DNA of 64,000 nt, taken from positions 620,001 to 684,000 of the forward strand of contig NZ_CP010311.1 of NCBI RefSeq assembly GCF_000827125.1, read 5' to 3'. The notes below the pieces were generated by a model that saw only the letters and a program-made list of their open reading frames with translations, was not told the DNA's origin and ran no database searches. The position numbers were made by a program, and so were the translations under genes. Source of the DNA: Geoalkalibacter subterraneus. GTDB lineage: Bacteria; Desulfobacterota; Desulfuromonadia; Desulfuromonadales; Geoalkalibacteraceae. How positions within the stretch are numbered: position 1 is the stretch's first letter; each line of letters opens with the position of its first letter. Below, in pieces: positions 26,101-32,930 of this stretch.

Positions 26101-29048
26101 CGGAGCTGGCCCATTTCAACGACCGCGCCTGCATCGACTGCCATCGCCATGACGAGGGTTTTACCGCCGACTGCACCAACTGTCACGGCAACCCGCCCAT
26201 CGACGATAGCCACGGCGGCCCCTGGGGGCTGGCCGATGTGCCGGGTGTGACCGGCTCGGTCACGGCCGGCACCCATTACAAGCACGTGGTGGTGCTCAAC
26301 TACCCCTGCACCTATTGCCACGCCAACTACCGGGGCGTTGATCAGATGCCCCATCAGAACGCAGAGTCCGGTCTTTACGACATCAATCACACCTTCAATG
26401 TTTTTGATTCGCCGGAGTCCGGGGCCACCGCCGGCCACTACACCGGCCAGGACGGCGTGTCCTATGAAGGCGTCATCGTCGCGCCGGGACAGGGCACCCT
26501 GTCCTGCGAAAGCATCTACTGCCACGGCGGCACCGACAACATGGGCGGCTCCAACCCCCAGTGGAACGGCAACATCGCCTGCGATTCCTGCCACGGTACC
26601 AGCGCCACCAACACCCCGCCGGGCTACAGCCACACCACCCACGTCGGCAAGATGGGCATCGCCTGCACGGTGTGTCACGGCATGGAGGTGGGCAACACCA
26701 CTCAGGACAACCCGGGGCTGGTTGGACATGAAGGCGCCAACGTCAAGGGGCATGTCAACGGTAGCGTGCATATCGACCTGAGTCTGCTGCAGGATCCCCC
26801 CTACAACAACAGCAACCCCACTTATCGCGGGCAGACCCTGTGGAACTCTGGCACCCTGGCGCCCAGCGCCGAATACGGGACCTGCAGCAACATCGCCTGC
26901 CATTACAACACCGAGACCCCGGTGTGGAACGACGGGCCCGCCACCTGCGTCACCTGTCACAACAACACCGGTGAAAGCGGCGGGCCGGCGCAGACAAGCT
27001 GGCGGGTCGGGACCATCGGCATCAACAACGCCGCGCCCAACACCGGCAACCACGACGAGCACTGCGATCCCGCCGATGGGATCGACACCGCCATGATCGG
27101 CGCCTTCGTCAACAAGTGCGACAGCTGCCACGGTGCCGGCGCCAACAGCGGCGAACATGTGGGGCATATCGATTTCACGACGGATTTTGCCGGCGGTTTC
27201 ACGTATGATGATGTTGACGGCAGCTGCGCCAACTCCTGTCACTACACCGATGCCACCTACAATTGGGGGTCGGTCGGCGCTCTGCCCTGCCATTACTGCC
27301 ACATGCCGCGCACCGACGGCAGCGGCGGGGCTTACATCGGGCCCACCGTCGTCAATCCGGACGGAACCGGCTTCGACGGGCGCGATGGAGACGGCAACGG
27401 CACCTATTGGACCGGTTACGGCTCGCACCTGAAGAAAACCAGGGGCGAGACTCTCGGCGCCGGCACCAATTGGGACGCCCAGTGCCAGATCTGTCATCCC
27501 TACCACGAGGGGGGTGTGGAAGTGCCGCTGCCGCCCTCCAACTGGACGGCCGCTTCCGGAACCTCCAGCCCGCAGATGGGCAGCAACATGCAGGAAAAAC
27601 TCGGCCTGCAGTTCCCGGTCACCGGGGGTATTCATCTCAAGCCTTATAGCGGGGCGGCCAGCGAGGCGGAAGTGTGCTGGAATTGCCACGGAACGGACGA
27701 CACCATCAATGAATGGGGATTCAATACCGACACGGCGCCCGGTTTCCCCAACAGCCAGAACATCTGGAGCGGGCCGTCCCACAATTACGGCCATCTCTAC
27801 AGCGATGCGGGCTGGACCACCCAGACCCCCTACTGGGTCGACACCAACGGCAAGGGCATGTACCGTAAGGACTATTACCAGCACTCCACCCAGACCACGC
27901 CGAGTTACGTTCTGAGCCAGCGCATCAGCTCGGTGCATTCCGTCAATTTCGAGCTGGGTGAAAACGAGGCTTCGAGCGTGAAGCTCAACATCAATGCCGA
28001 TGGCACGGTGAAGCGCGACAACACCCAGACCCTCGAAGCGCGTGACAAAATCCGCTGCACCTATTGCCATGACGTGCATGACATGAACCGGGCGCTGGTC
28101 AATGACCTGACTCAGGAAAACTCTTCCGGCCCCCCCTACCTGCGCGGCACCTGGATGGGCAATCCCTATGGGCCGGATATGCCGCCGATTTCCGGGTATA
28201 CCTATCCCACCGACGGAGGCTACCACAACCGCGGCAACCGCTTCGCCTCCTTCAGCAGCGATAACAACAATCGCGGCAACATGGTCTTCAGCGCGGCGGT
28301 GCCGCGCCTCTTCGTCGACACCCAGCAGAACAAGGGCGGCTATTTCATCGACCAGAACAGCGGCTGGCCGACTGACGGACGTACCCTGGAGGACACGGCG
28401 GGGATCTGCGTCATGTGCCACGGCGGCAACGTCGACAACCTAGATTATTATACAAATGCCAGCATGTGGCGCACCGGTACGGTCAACGGCCACAGCAACG
28501 CCGTCCTCGGCGGGACGGGCGCCAACAAACGCGACATCTTCGATGCGCGCCGCGGCGGAACCGGGCGCATGTGGATGGCGGCCCAGGAAGGCGTGAATAT
28601 AAGACAATACGGGAAAAACCCGCCGGGAGGCGGCTATCAGCCGCGATCGATCGGCCCCTTCCGCGGCGTTTTCTACACTAGTGGCAATAAGCCGGCCAAG
28701 GATCGCGCCGCGGGTGCTCCGCCGCGAAACACCGGCTGGTACGGCGGCACCGTCGGCAGCACGACGCGCGGCGGCCAATACAACGCCTGGTACAGCGCAT
28801 CGGGCATCGGGACGCACGGCGGTCCCAGCGGCAGGGCGCACGATTTTACCTGCTCCAAGTGCCACACGCCCCATGCTTCCGGCCTGCCGGCGCTGCTGAT
28901 CACCAACTGCCTCGATGCCAATGTGTCCAACTGGAGCAGCGGCAATGCGGGACCCAATCAAACCGGCCAGGCACCCAACACCGCCAACACCTGTCACCGC
29001 AAGAGCAGCACCACCACGGGCTGGAACAAGCTGGCGCCGGGGCAGTAA
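23187..29048 (+). CDS. Chimeric giant cytochrome: carbohydrate-binding-like and DUF1349-like domains plus about 18 haem motifs
   Basis: AGGAGG lies 6 bases before the ATG at 23187 and overlaps the previous stop; ATG 23262 is an alternative. The 1953 residues start with a 25-residue charged leader and a signal helix ending at SFSQAAIP. Residues about 60-215 resemble a CBM6-like sandwich (AEDYVGMGAP; LRGRDQDGAG), about 285-480 a DUF1349-like lectin fold (YAKAGIMVRQSLAGNSQHAM), then two tandem units (SSITIPAGQIVSGGSVSLPS and STLTIATGQSTGGRSVDLTT) and an Ig-like domain. From about residue 870 there are 15 CXXCH, two CX4CH (CESIYCH, CSNIACH) and one CX3CH (CANSCH). A final TCHRKSS has its nearest Cys 28 residues upstream. 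It is likely surface-exposed. Confidence 0.9.
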   Translation: MIRQPEDAEKKEIVKGPREFSGRQKMSFAHTDVQSKACCSGRNRRKGFLGALTLILLLSLTSFSQAAIPDVPASGAYIEAEDYVGMGAPNPWAWEFQSSVTGFQGTGYLYTTNGGTGTTPNGSRVDFPVNFLEAGTYQIWLRGRDQDGAGGGDSTFWGMDGTVLGALTQAGDNRWEWTTRLQNGTNQVTINAPGGHTLNLWPRETGQHTDSIFIIRTDKPLPDNLSEGSAAGVPTGHTALDFSQTGPGAGYITIADGQKVNGDTIDLVTGKIDGNDLVYDTDLSGLTYRPLLPPSDGFNGYAVGSKWTKVDVGGDTTPDPVIDNSGVLHLTGSGQNIWNRSDYFTYLYQNGIRGDFSIDVHVKNLQNTNGYAKAGIMVRQSLAGNSQHAMALMTYSNGAGFYRRTTAGANSQNTLAAGQTTPKWVRITREGNTFTGYYSADGVSWNLIGSDTVVMSDPVIIGLGVTSADANQDNTAQFDNFLFTDTVMGATSGWTDVTTPFGAVAAGWGTDPGVPEERAMALKSGGTLAVNTFTYSSCVDTTPSSITIPAGQIVSGGSVSLPSLFDTEGNVAGFTYQINGVGANNPWNSNAFGTDTPEDVTLTVRGSDPDCGGSLHSASATITVDNTCQDSTPSTLTIATGQSTGGRSVDLTTLFTKTGDVGSFTYEINGVPVTSPWNSTALVPVNSDGSVTLTVSGIDPNDDCPEKPDILIEASNTIYVDNRCTGVDPTVLFDDSPKYVASGKQVAYTVTVFNNDGLICDPMDVTLSLVGDSNLSDFDASILMGGTQSVLPRDSRTWEMIVGAREDVPEWQENTTTVRATIDSDPNGHVHTAVDASTKTVVFLVSPITHNSITTKSSKWGGNWGTSDAGSKYGNFTCLTCHEKNSPNVKWMRETIATPDGSNWESTGTNSVTVVFNDARDGSSDWGNDDPYGLDGADFDNNGGPGRTSSNRSCEVCHSQTLYHRYDTSGQAELAHFNDRACIDCHRHDEGFTADCTNCHGNPPIDDSHGGPWGLADVPGVTGSVTAGTHYKHVVVLNYPCTYCHANYRGVDQMPHQNAESGLYDINHTFNVFDSPESGATAGHYTGQDGVSYEGVIVAPGQGTLSCESIYCHGGTDNMGGSNPQWNGNIACDSCHGTSATNTPPGYSHTTHVGKMGIACTVCHGMEVGNTTQDNPGLVGHEGANVKGHVNGSVHIDLSLLQDPPYNNSNPTYRGQTLWNSGTLAPSAEYGTCSNIACHYNTETPVWNDGPATCVTCHNNTGESGGPAQTSWRVGTIGINNAAPNTGNHDEHCDPADGIDTAMIGAFVNKCDSCHGAGANSGEHVGHIDFTTDFAGGFTYDDVDGSCANSCHYTDATYNWGSVGALPCHYCHMPRTDGSGGAYIGPTVVNPDGTGFDGRDGDGNGTYWTGYGSHLKKTRGETLGAGTNWDAQCQICHPYHEGGVEVPLPPSNWTAASGTSSPQMGSNMQEKLGLQFPVTGGIHLKPYSGAASEAEVCWNCHGTDDTINEWGFNTDTAPGFPNSQNIWSGPSHNYGHLYSDAGWTTQTPYWVDTNGKGMYRKDYYQHSTQTTPSYVLSQRISSVHSVNFELGENEASSVKLNINADGTVKRDNTQTLEARDKIRCTYCHDVHDMNRALVNDLTQENSSGPPYLRGTWMGNPYGPDMPPISGYTYPTDGGYHNRGNRFASFSSDNNNRGNMVFSAAVPRLFVDTQQNKGGYFIDQNSGWPTDGRTLEDTAGICVMCHGGNVDNLDYYTNASMWRTGTVNGHSNAVLGGTGANKRDIFDARRGGTGRMWMAAQEGVNIRQYGKNPPGGGYQPRSIGPFRGVFYTSGNKPAKDRAAGAPPRNTGWYGGTVGSTTRGGQYNAWYSASGIGTHGGPSGRAHDFTCSKCHTPHASGLPALLITNCLDANVSNWSSGNAGPNQTGQAPNTANTCHRKSSTTTGWNKLAPGQ

Positions 29049-29065
29049 ACACAACAGGTGGGTGA

Positions 29066-30193
29066 ATGAAAGATACCTTGGCCGCGCAGGGTCGAAAAGG
29101 ATGTCGAAGTGTGACTTTGGATTGCATCGGCGATAAACCCGGCAGGGTTCAGCGACTGCTGCTGGTGATGATGTTCTTTTTCGGCGGTCTTTTGTTCAGC
29201 GGCCCCGGGCACTGTGAACGACCGACGGCAATCACCGGCAAGCTGACCACGGGCGCGGGAAAAACGCCCGTGGTCGGCGCCGTGGTCAAAGCCTGGCCTG
29301 TAGGAGAGGCTTTGACCGGCGAGGCGCCCCATGTTGCCGCCGAAACGGCGCAAGACGGGCATTTTCGGCTGTCTCTTCCCCCCGGCGACTATTTTGTTCT
29401 CGCCGAGGGCGCGGGCCTCTACGCGTTTTACGGACGCAACCCGCTGAACGTGCCCGATGGGGGCGTGGCCGGCCTGAATCTGAGCATGATTTCGCGCGAA
29501 GTCCCGCCGGCTCACATCGATGCCCGCGTCGAAACCGGGTTTCTGGGTCGTCTGACTCATGACGGCAAGCCCCTCGAAGGCGCAATCGTCACGGTCTATG
29601 CCGATGCCCGCGGCGCATTTCGCGGGATGGGCCTGGGGTGGGCGGCGCCGACGGATGCGGCGGGCTTTTTCGAAGCGCCGCTACCGCCGGGTTCCTACTA
29701 CCTGGTGGCGCGCAAGCGCAATGGCGAGCATCTGAGGGGGCCGCTGCAGGCGGGGGATTTCTTCGGATATTTCCCTGATAATCCGGTCCGGATACGGGAA
29801 GGGAAGGTGGTCGACGTGTCTTTTGCTCTTGTGGAGATCCCCGAAAAAATCAGGCTGCAGGGTGAAGAGATGTTCGGTGACACCAGCATCCGCGGGCAGG
29901 TGCTCGACGGCACGGGACAGACGGTGGCAGGTGTCAAGGTGATGCTCTACGGTGACCCGATGATGATGCAGCGCCCGCTGTACGTGTCGCATCCGACCAA
30001 TAAAAAAGGCGAGTTTGTTCTCTCTTTCCCCCGCGGGGGGCGCTACTGGCTGGTGGCGCGGGACGATCTGGGCGGGCACCCGCGGCCCGGTCAGTTTTAT
30101 GGCCGGTATTCGGACTCTCTGGATGGTTCGATCTACATCCGCACCGGACAGAAGTTCGAAGGCGTTCGCATCAGAGGAGAGATTCTCAACTAG
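29066..30193 (+). CDS. Three-domain carboxypeptidase-regulatory-like exported protein (fifth family member)
   Basis: The ATG at 29066 gives 375 residues, with a 30-residue basic leader before the hydrophobic segment LLLVMMFFFGGLLFSGPGHC. Three beta-sandwich domains follow (AITGKLTTGAGKTPVVGAVV; GFLGRLTHDGKPLEGAIVTV; SIRGQVLDGTGQTVAGVKVM), each with the LPPGDYFVLAEG or LPPGSYYLVARKRN type loop. It is the last gene of the cytochrome series, 17 bases after the chimeric cytochrome, which ties this protein family physically to the cytochromes. No beta-helix partner follows, unlike the three modules upstream. Confidence 0.85.
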   Translation: MKDTLAAQGRKGCRSVTLDCIGDKPGRVQRLLLVMMFFFGGLLFSGPGHCERPTAITGKLTTGAGKTPVVGAVVKAWPVGEALTGEAPHVAAETAQDGHFRLSLPPGDYFVLAEGAGLYAFYGRNPLNVPDGGVAGLNLSMISREVPPAHIDARVETGFLGRLTHDGKPLEGAIVTVYADARGAFRGMGLGWAAPTDAAGFFEAPLPPGSYYLVARKRNGEHLRGPLQAGDFFGYFPDNPVRIREGKVVDVSFALVEIPEKIRLQGEEMFGDTSIRGQVLDGTGQTVAGVKVMLYGDPMMMQRPLYVSHPTNKKGEFVLSFPRGGRYWLVARDDLGGHPRPGQFYGRYSDSLDGSIYIRTGQKFEGVRIRGEILN

Positions 30194-30273
30194 TGCCCTG
30201 TTAGCTCCGCAGGGGTGTCAACCGCACAGACTGCCGGCCGGCATGACTCCCTGTGGGGGGAGCACCTCCCCTG

Positions 30274-31071
30274 TTACAAGGCGGGATCGGGTTGCTCCCG
30301 ATGTCGCGGTGGGTTCTGTTGCGCTCCCGGCTTCCTGCGTTCCATCGCTTTTGATTGTGACTGCAACTCTGCCGATTCGCGCTCGATGCGGATGTCGTCC
30401 ACCAGCACCGGTTGCCGGTCCGGTGTTCCTTCCCGGAACAGGGTCAGGTGAATCATCCTGGTACGGGGCGAGGTGGTAAAGACAAAGGACTGGTGCTCCC
30501 AGTCGCTTTTTCCCGTCAGCGTCACCCCTTGGTGAAGTCCGGTGCGATGACGTTTATCGAGAGTGCGGGTATATTGCTCCCCGACCCAGAGAAACTGATC
30601 ATATTCGACAACTCCGACCCCGGCCCGCCCGCCTTCGGGGAGATCCGTTCTGATCCTGAAAGAAACACGGTAGCTCGTCGCGGGTTCCACCGCCAGCGGC
30701 GAGAAGAATCCCACCGAGTCAATCCCCCGGATACTGCGAAACGAGTAGGCCCGATCTCCCGTCTCCTGCCGCCGTACCACCCCCGACGTCTTGACCAGAT
30801 GTTCCTGGTAGGTCCGCCAGAAGGGCAGAGCGATCTCATCTCCCTCTTCGGGCCTGTAATCTCCCAGTCGCGCAAACAAGGAGAGCTGCGGCGCTGCATC
30901 GAAGGTTTCCAGCACCGGCGGTGCAGGGGGAACGGGTTGTGACTCCTCCACCGGTGCCGGGCTCTGTGCCTGCTCTGGGAGGTCCCGGGGTTCATCGCTG
31001 CCGGTGCATCCCCACAGCGGGGCGAAGATAAGCCCGAGTGCGCATGCGGTTCTAATTGTCGGCTTCATCAT
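30274..31071 (-). CDS. Lipoprotein with C-terminal jelly-roll-like domain
   Basis: In-frame ATGs at 31080, 31071 and 31068 are all possible; all lie within the end of the upstream gene, so translation is probably coupled. The signal ends in lipobox LWGC, followed by a Pro/Glu-rich linker of about 35 residues. The remaining 190 residues contain LPFWRTYQEHLV, which echoes LPIWRTHVAQRP and LPYWRTLREKKP of the two TPR-like lipoproteins, and a carbohydrate-binding-like sandwich (TSYRVSFRIRTDLPEGGRAG; WEHQSFVFTTSP; VLVDDIRIERE). Function is unknown. It converges on the rightward cytochrome series across an 80-base gap with short G/C hairpins. Confidence 0.7.
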   Translation of the reverse strand: MMKPTIRTACALGLIFAPLWGCTGSDEPRDLPEQAQSPAPVEESQPVPPAPPVLETFDAAPQLSLFARLGDYRPEEGDEIALPFWRTYQEHLVKTSGVVRRQETGDRAYSFRSIRGIDSVGFFSPLAVEPATSYRVSFRIRTDLPEGGRAGVGVVEYDQFLWVGEQYTRTLDKRHRTGLHQGVTLTGKSDWEHQSFVFTTSPRTRMIHLTLFREGTPDRQPVLVDDIRIERESAELQSQSKAMERRKPGAQQNPPRHREQPDPAL

Positions 31072-32404
31072 CGGGCTCATTCGCAGCGGCGTCGAAATTC
31101 AGTGCGGCGTGCCGCATCTCTACAAGGAAATCAGGGATGTCGGGATGATACGTAGGCGACCATTGTTTCTCCAAAAGCGGATTCAGCAGCGCAAGCGCCT
31201 CGCCGGGGCGCCCAGCCGCCAGAAGCAGATCGGCGCGCTGTATATCGAGGAAGGGGTTGGCTGGGAAAACCTGCGCCCCTTTTTCGAGAAGTCTCAGGGC
31301 CATCTCCAGGTTGCCGTCGTTTAAGGCCATCTCCGCCAGGCTCAGGTAGGCGGCGCCGTAGCCTGGGTCCCGGGCGACCGCCTGGCCGAGGGCAGTGAGG
31401 GCCTTGTCGGTTTCGCGGGCCAGCAGGTGGCTCTGGAAGAGGTCGTAGATGACGGCTGGGTCCTCGGGGGCCAGATGTGCAGCCTCTCGGTAGAGTTCAA
31501 GGGACTTTGACTCGGTGTACATATCGGCGGCGTACAGCGCCTCGGCGCGCAGGCGCCAGGGCTCGGGCATGTCGCCGGTGAGCAGCGAGGAGTCGCGCAG
31601 AACCTGCGCCAGGTTGGAGAGGACAAAACGAGTATCCAGGGAGATGGCGCCGTGCAGGGTGGAGTAGGAGAGGGTCAGCGCCAGGGGCTGCCACCCGCTA
31701 TCGAGGACCCGCGTGGCGTTCTGATGGATCAGGTCGTAAAGCGGGGTTTTGATCTCGTTTTCGTACAGACCGCGGAAAAAGCTCAGGTCAATATGCAGAA
31801 CCATCGGGCCTTCAAAATACGGAAACTGATCGGGGTGAACAGCCTCAAAGGGGGTGCCTCGCAGGCGGCCGACGTAACGGCCGTTTTCCAGAAAAAATCG
31901 CTCTGCTTCCTGTTCGGTCATGAAATCTGCATCAACCATCTGTTTGCGGAACGTGCCGACATTTAGTTCAGACGGGTCAACTTTTGAGGGAAAAATCCAG
32001 TAGACCCTGGAGAACAGCTCGGCTTCCAGCGCGGCACTTAACGCCTGGGTCGGCATAATGACCGGATCGGGTCGGGGATAGCTGCCATGAAGGTCGATGT
32101 CATCATTGCTGCCGGTCAGGACCAGTTCTTTTGCACGGCTCCGCAACTGGCCAGGAATCGGCTGAAGAAAGGGGTCAAAACTCATGAGCACCAGCACCGG
32201 TTTTTTCTCGCGGAGGGTGCGCCAGTACGGCAGGGCGTGGGTGGAAAGCTCGACCAACTGAGGATCCAGCGGTTGATACTGAGAAGCTTGTTCCGAAGAA
32301 GGTGCAGGGTCTTCAGCGACATGCTCAGGCTGTTTTCGATCGCACGAATAGACCATGAGAATTAAAATTCCCAAGAAAAAGACTCGAAAAAAAAGGCGAC
32401 CCAT
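31052..32404 (-). CDS. TPR-like lipoprotein, paralogue of the 1623-2960 protein
   Basis: The 450 residues start with a signal and lipobox VYSC (Cys about residue 21). The conserved block LPYWRTLREKKPVLVLMSFD, DPFLQPIPGQL, and HIDLSFFRGLYENEIKTPLY matches the left-end paralogue across the whole length. Residues about 300-430 are TPR-type helices (AVIYDLFQSHLLARETDKAL; AAYLSLAEMALNDGNLEMAL; NPFLDIQRADLLLAAGRPGE). GGGAG lies 6 bases before the ATG. It leads a two-gene operon with the jelly-roll lipoprotein. The presence of one paralogue at each edge suggests that the intervening DNA is a functional unit built by duplication. Confidence 0.85.
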   Translation of the reverse strand: MGRLFFRVFFLGILILMVYSCDRKQPEHVAEDPAPSSEQASQYQPLDPQLVELSTHALPYWRTLREKKPVLVLMSFDPFLQPIPGQLRSRAKELVLTGSNDDIDLHGSYPRPDPVIMPTQALSAALEAELFSRVYWIFPSKVDPSELNVGTFRKQMVDADFMTEQEAERFFLENGRYVGRLRGTPFEAVHPDQFPYFEGPMVLHIDLSFFRGLYENEIKTPLYDLIHQNATRVLDSGWQPLALTLSYSTLHGAISLDTRFVLSNLAQVLRDSSLLTGDMPEPWRLRAEALYAADMYTESKSLELYREAAHLAPEDPAVIYDLFQSHLLARETDKALTALGQAVARDPGYGAAYLSLAEMALNDGNLEMALRLLEKGAQVFPANPFLDIQRADLLLAAGRPGEALALLNPLLEKQWSPTYHPDIPDFLVEMRHAALNFDAAANEPDDEADN

Positions 32405-32436
32405 TGCTTTCTCCCTATTTACGTAATTAAAAAAAT

Positions 32437-32442
32437 ATTATA
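32437..32442 (-). promoter_or_regulatory. Possible -10 element (TATAAT) for the 32404 operon
   Basis: On the minus strand an exact TATAAT lies about 33 bases before the ATG of the TPR-like lipoprotein gene, in very A/T-rich DNA. The -35 is unclear (TGGTCA at 19 bases is the best match), so this is a weak call. Confidence 0.3.
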
Positions 32443-32524
32443 AATTAAGTATCAGGTTTTTGACCAGTGAAAAAATTGAACAAATGGGGGACAGATCTAT
32501 TTTTGTGTTTTTTTTTACCCCCGG

Positions 32525-32596
32525 CATGGACTTGCGCTGAGCACATTCGACGAGCACTTCCGGCATATTGACGGACTGCTCCTCACCGGCAGTTGA
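32525..32596 (+). pseudogene. C-terminal remnant of a PIN-domain (VapC-like) toxin
   Basis: In the frame starting HGLALSTFDEHFRHIDGLLL and ending in TGA at 32594-32596, the peptide resembles the last strand-helix-strand of PIN toxins (LxTxDxHFxxIxGL). No start codon or N-terminal catalytic residues are present; upstream DNA is a T-run and repeat-like sequence. It ends 13 bases before the antitoxin ATG. Confidence 0.4.
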
Positions 32597-32609
32597 AAAG
32601 GAGTTCACT

Positions 32610-32864
32610 ATGGGTACGATGACTTTGCGGGGAATCGATGAGAAAACGGCCGAGGCGCTGAAGGATAAAGCAAAGAGGGAAGGAAGCAGCGTCAATGCCG
32701 TGACATTGCGGCTTCTGCGGGAATCCCTGGGCCTGGAAAAAAGAAAACGGAACGTTCGTTATAGCGACCTCGACCATCTCGCTGGAACCTGGAGTGCAGA
32801 GGAAGAGGCCGAATTCGAGCGTAACACTTCTGCATTTGAGAAAGTTGACGAGGAGCTCTGGTAA
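32610..32864 (+). CDS. FitA/VapB-type ribbon-helix-helix antitoxin, no intact toxin partner
   Basis: AAGGAG lies 7 bases before the ATG at 32610, giving 84 residues. The N-terminus TMTLRGIDEKTAEALKDKAK with GSSVNAVTLRLLRESLG fits a ribbon-helix-helix DNA-binding domain, and the acidic tail (SAEEEAEFERNTSAFEKVDE) resembles a toxin-wrapping segment. VapB genes normally precede vapC, but only 66 bases separate this stop from the next gene and no PIN toxin lies there; a toxin-like remnant lies upstream instead. It is probably a decayed or orphan antitoxin. Confidence 0.7.
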   Translation: MGTMTLRGIDEKTAEALKDKAKREGSSVNAVTLRLLRESLGLEKRKRNVRYSDLDHLAGTWSAEEEAEFERNTSAFEKVDEELW

Positions 32865-32930
32865 AAAGGCCAGACAATCCACCGGATCGTCCCTAAAAAG
32901 AAGAGCGATCTATTCCTGTCAGGAGGCCTG

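Noticed and set aside
25380-28421. 1013-codon open frame on the minus strand under the chimeric cytochrome
   Set aside because: Same reason: mirrored Gly/Asp/Thr-rich coding sequence yields long stop-free antisense frames. No domain or ribosome-binding site supports it.
32568-32609. Upstream extension of the antitoxin frame
   Set aside because: AAGGAG with proper spacing selects ATG 32610; the extension overlaps the PIN remnant in another frame.
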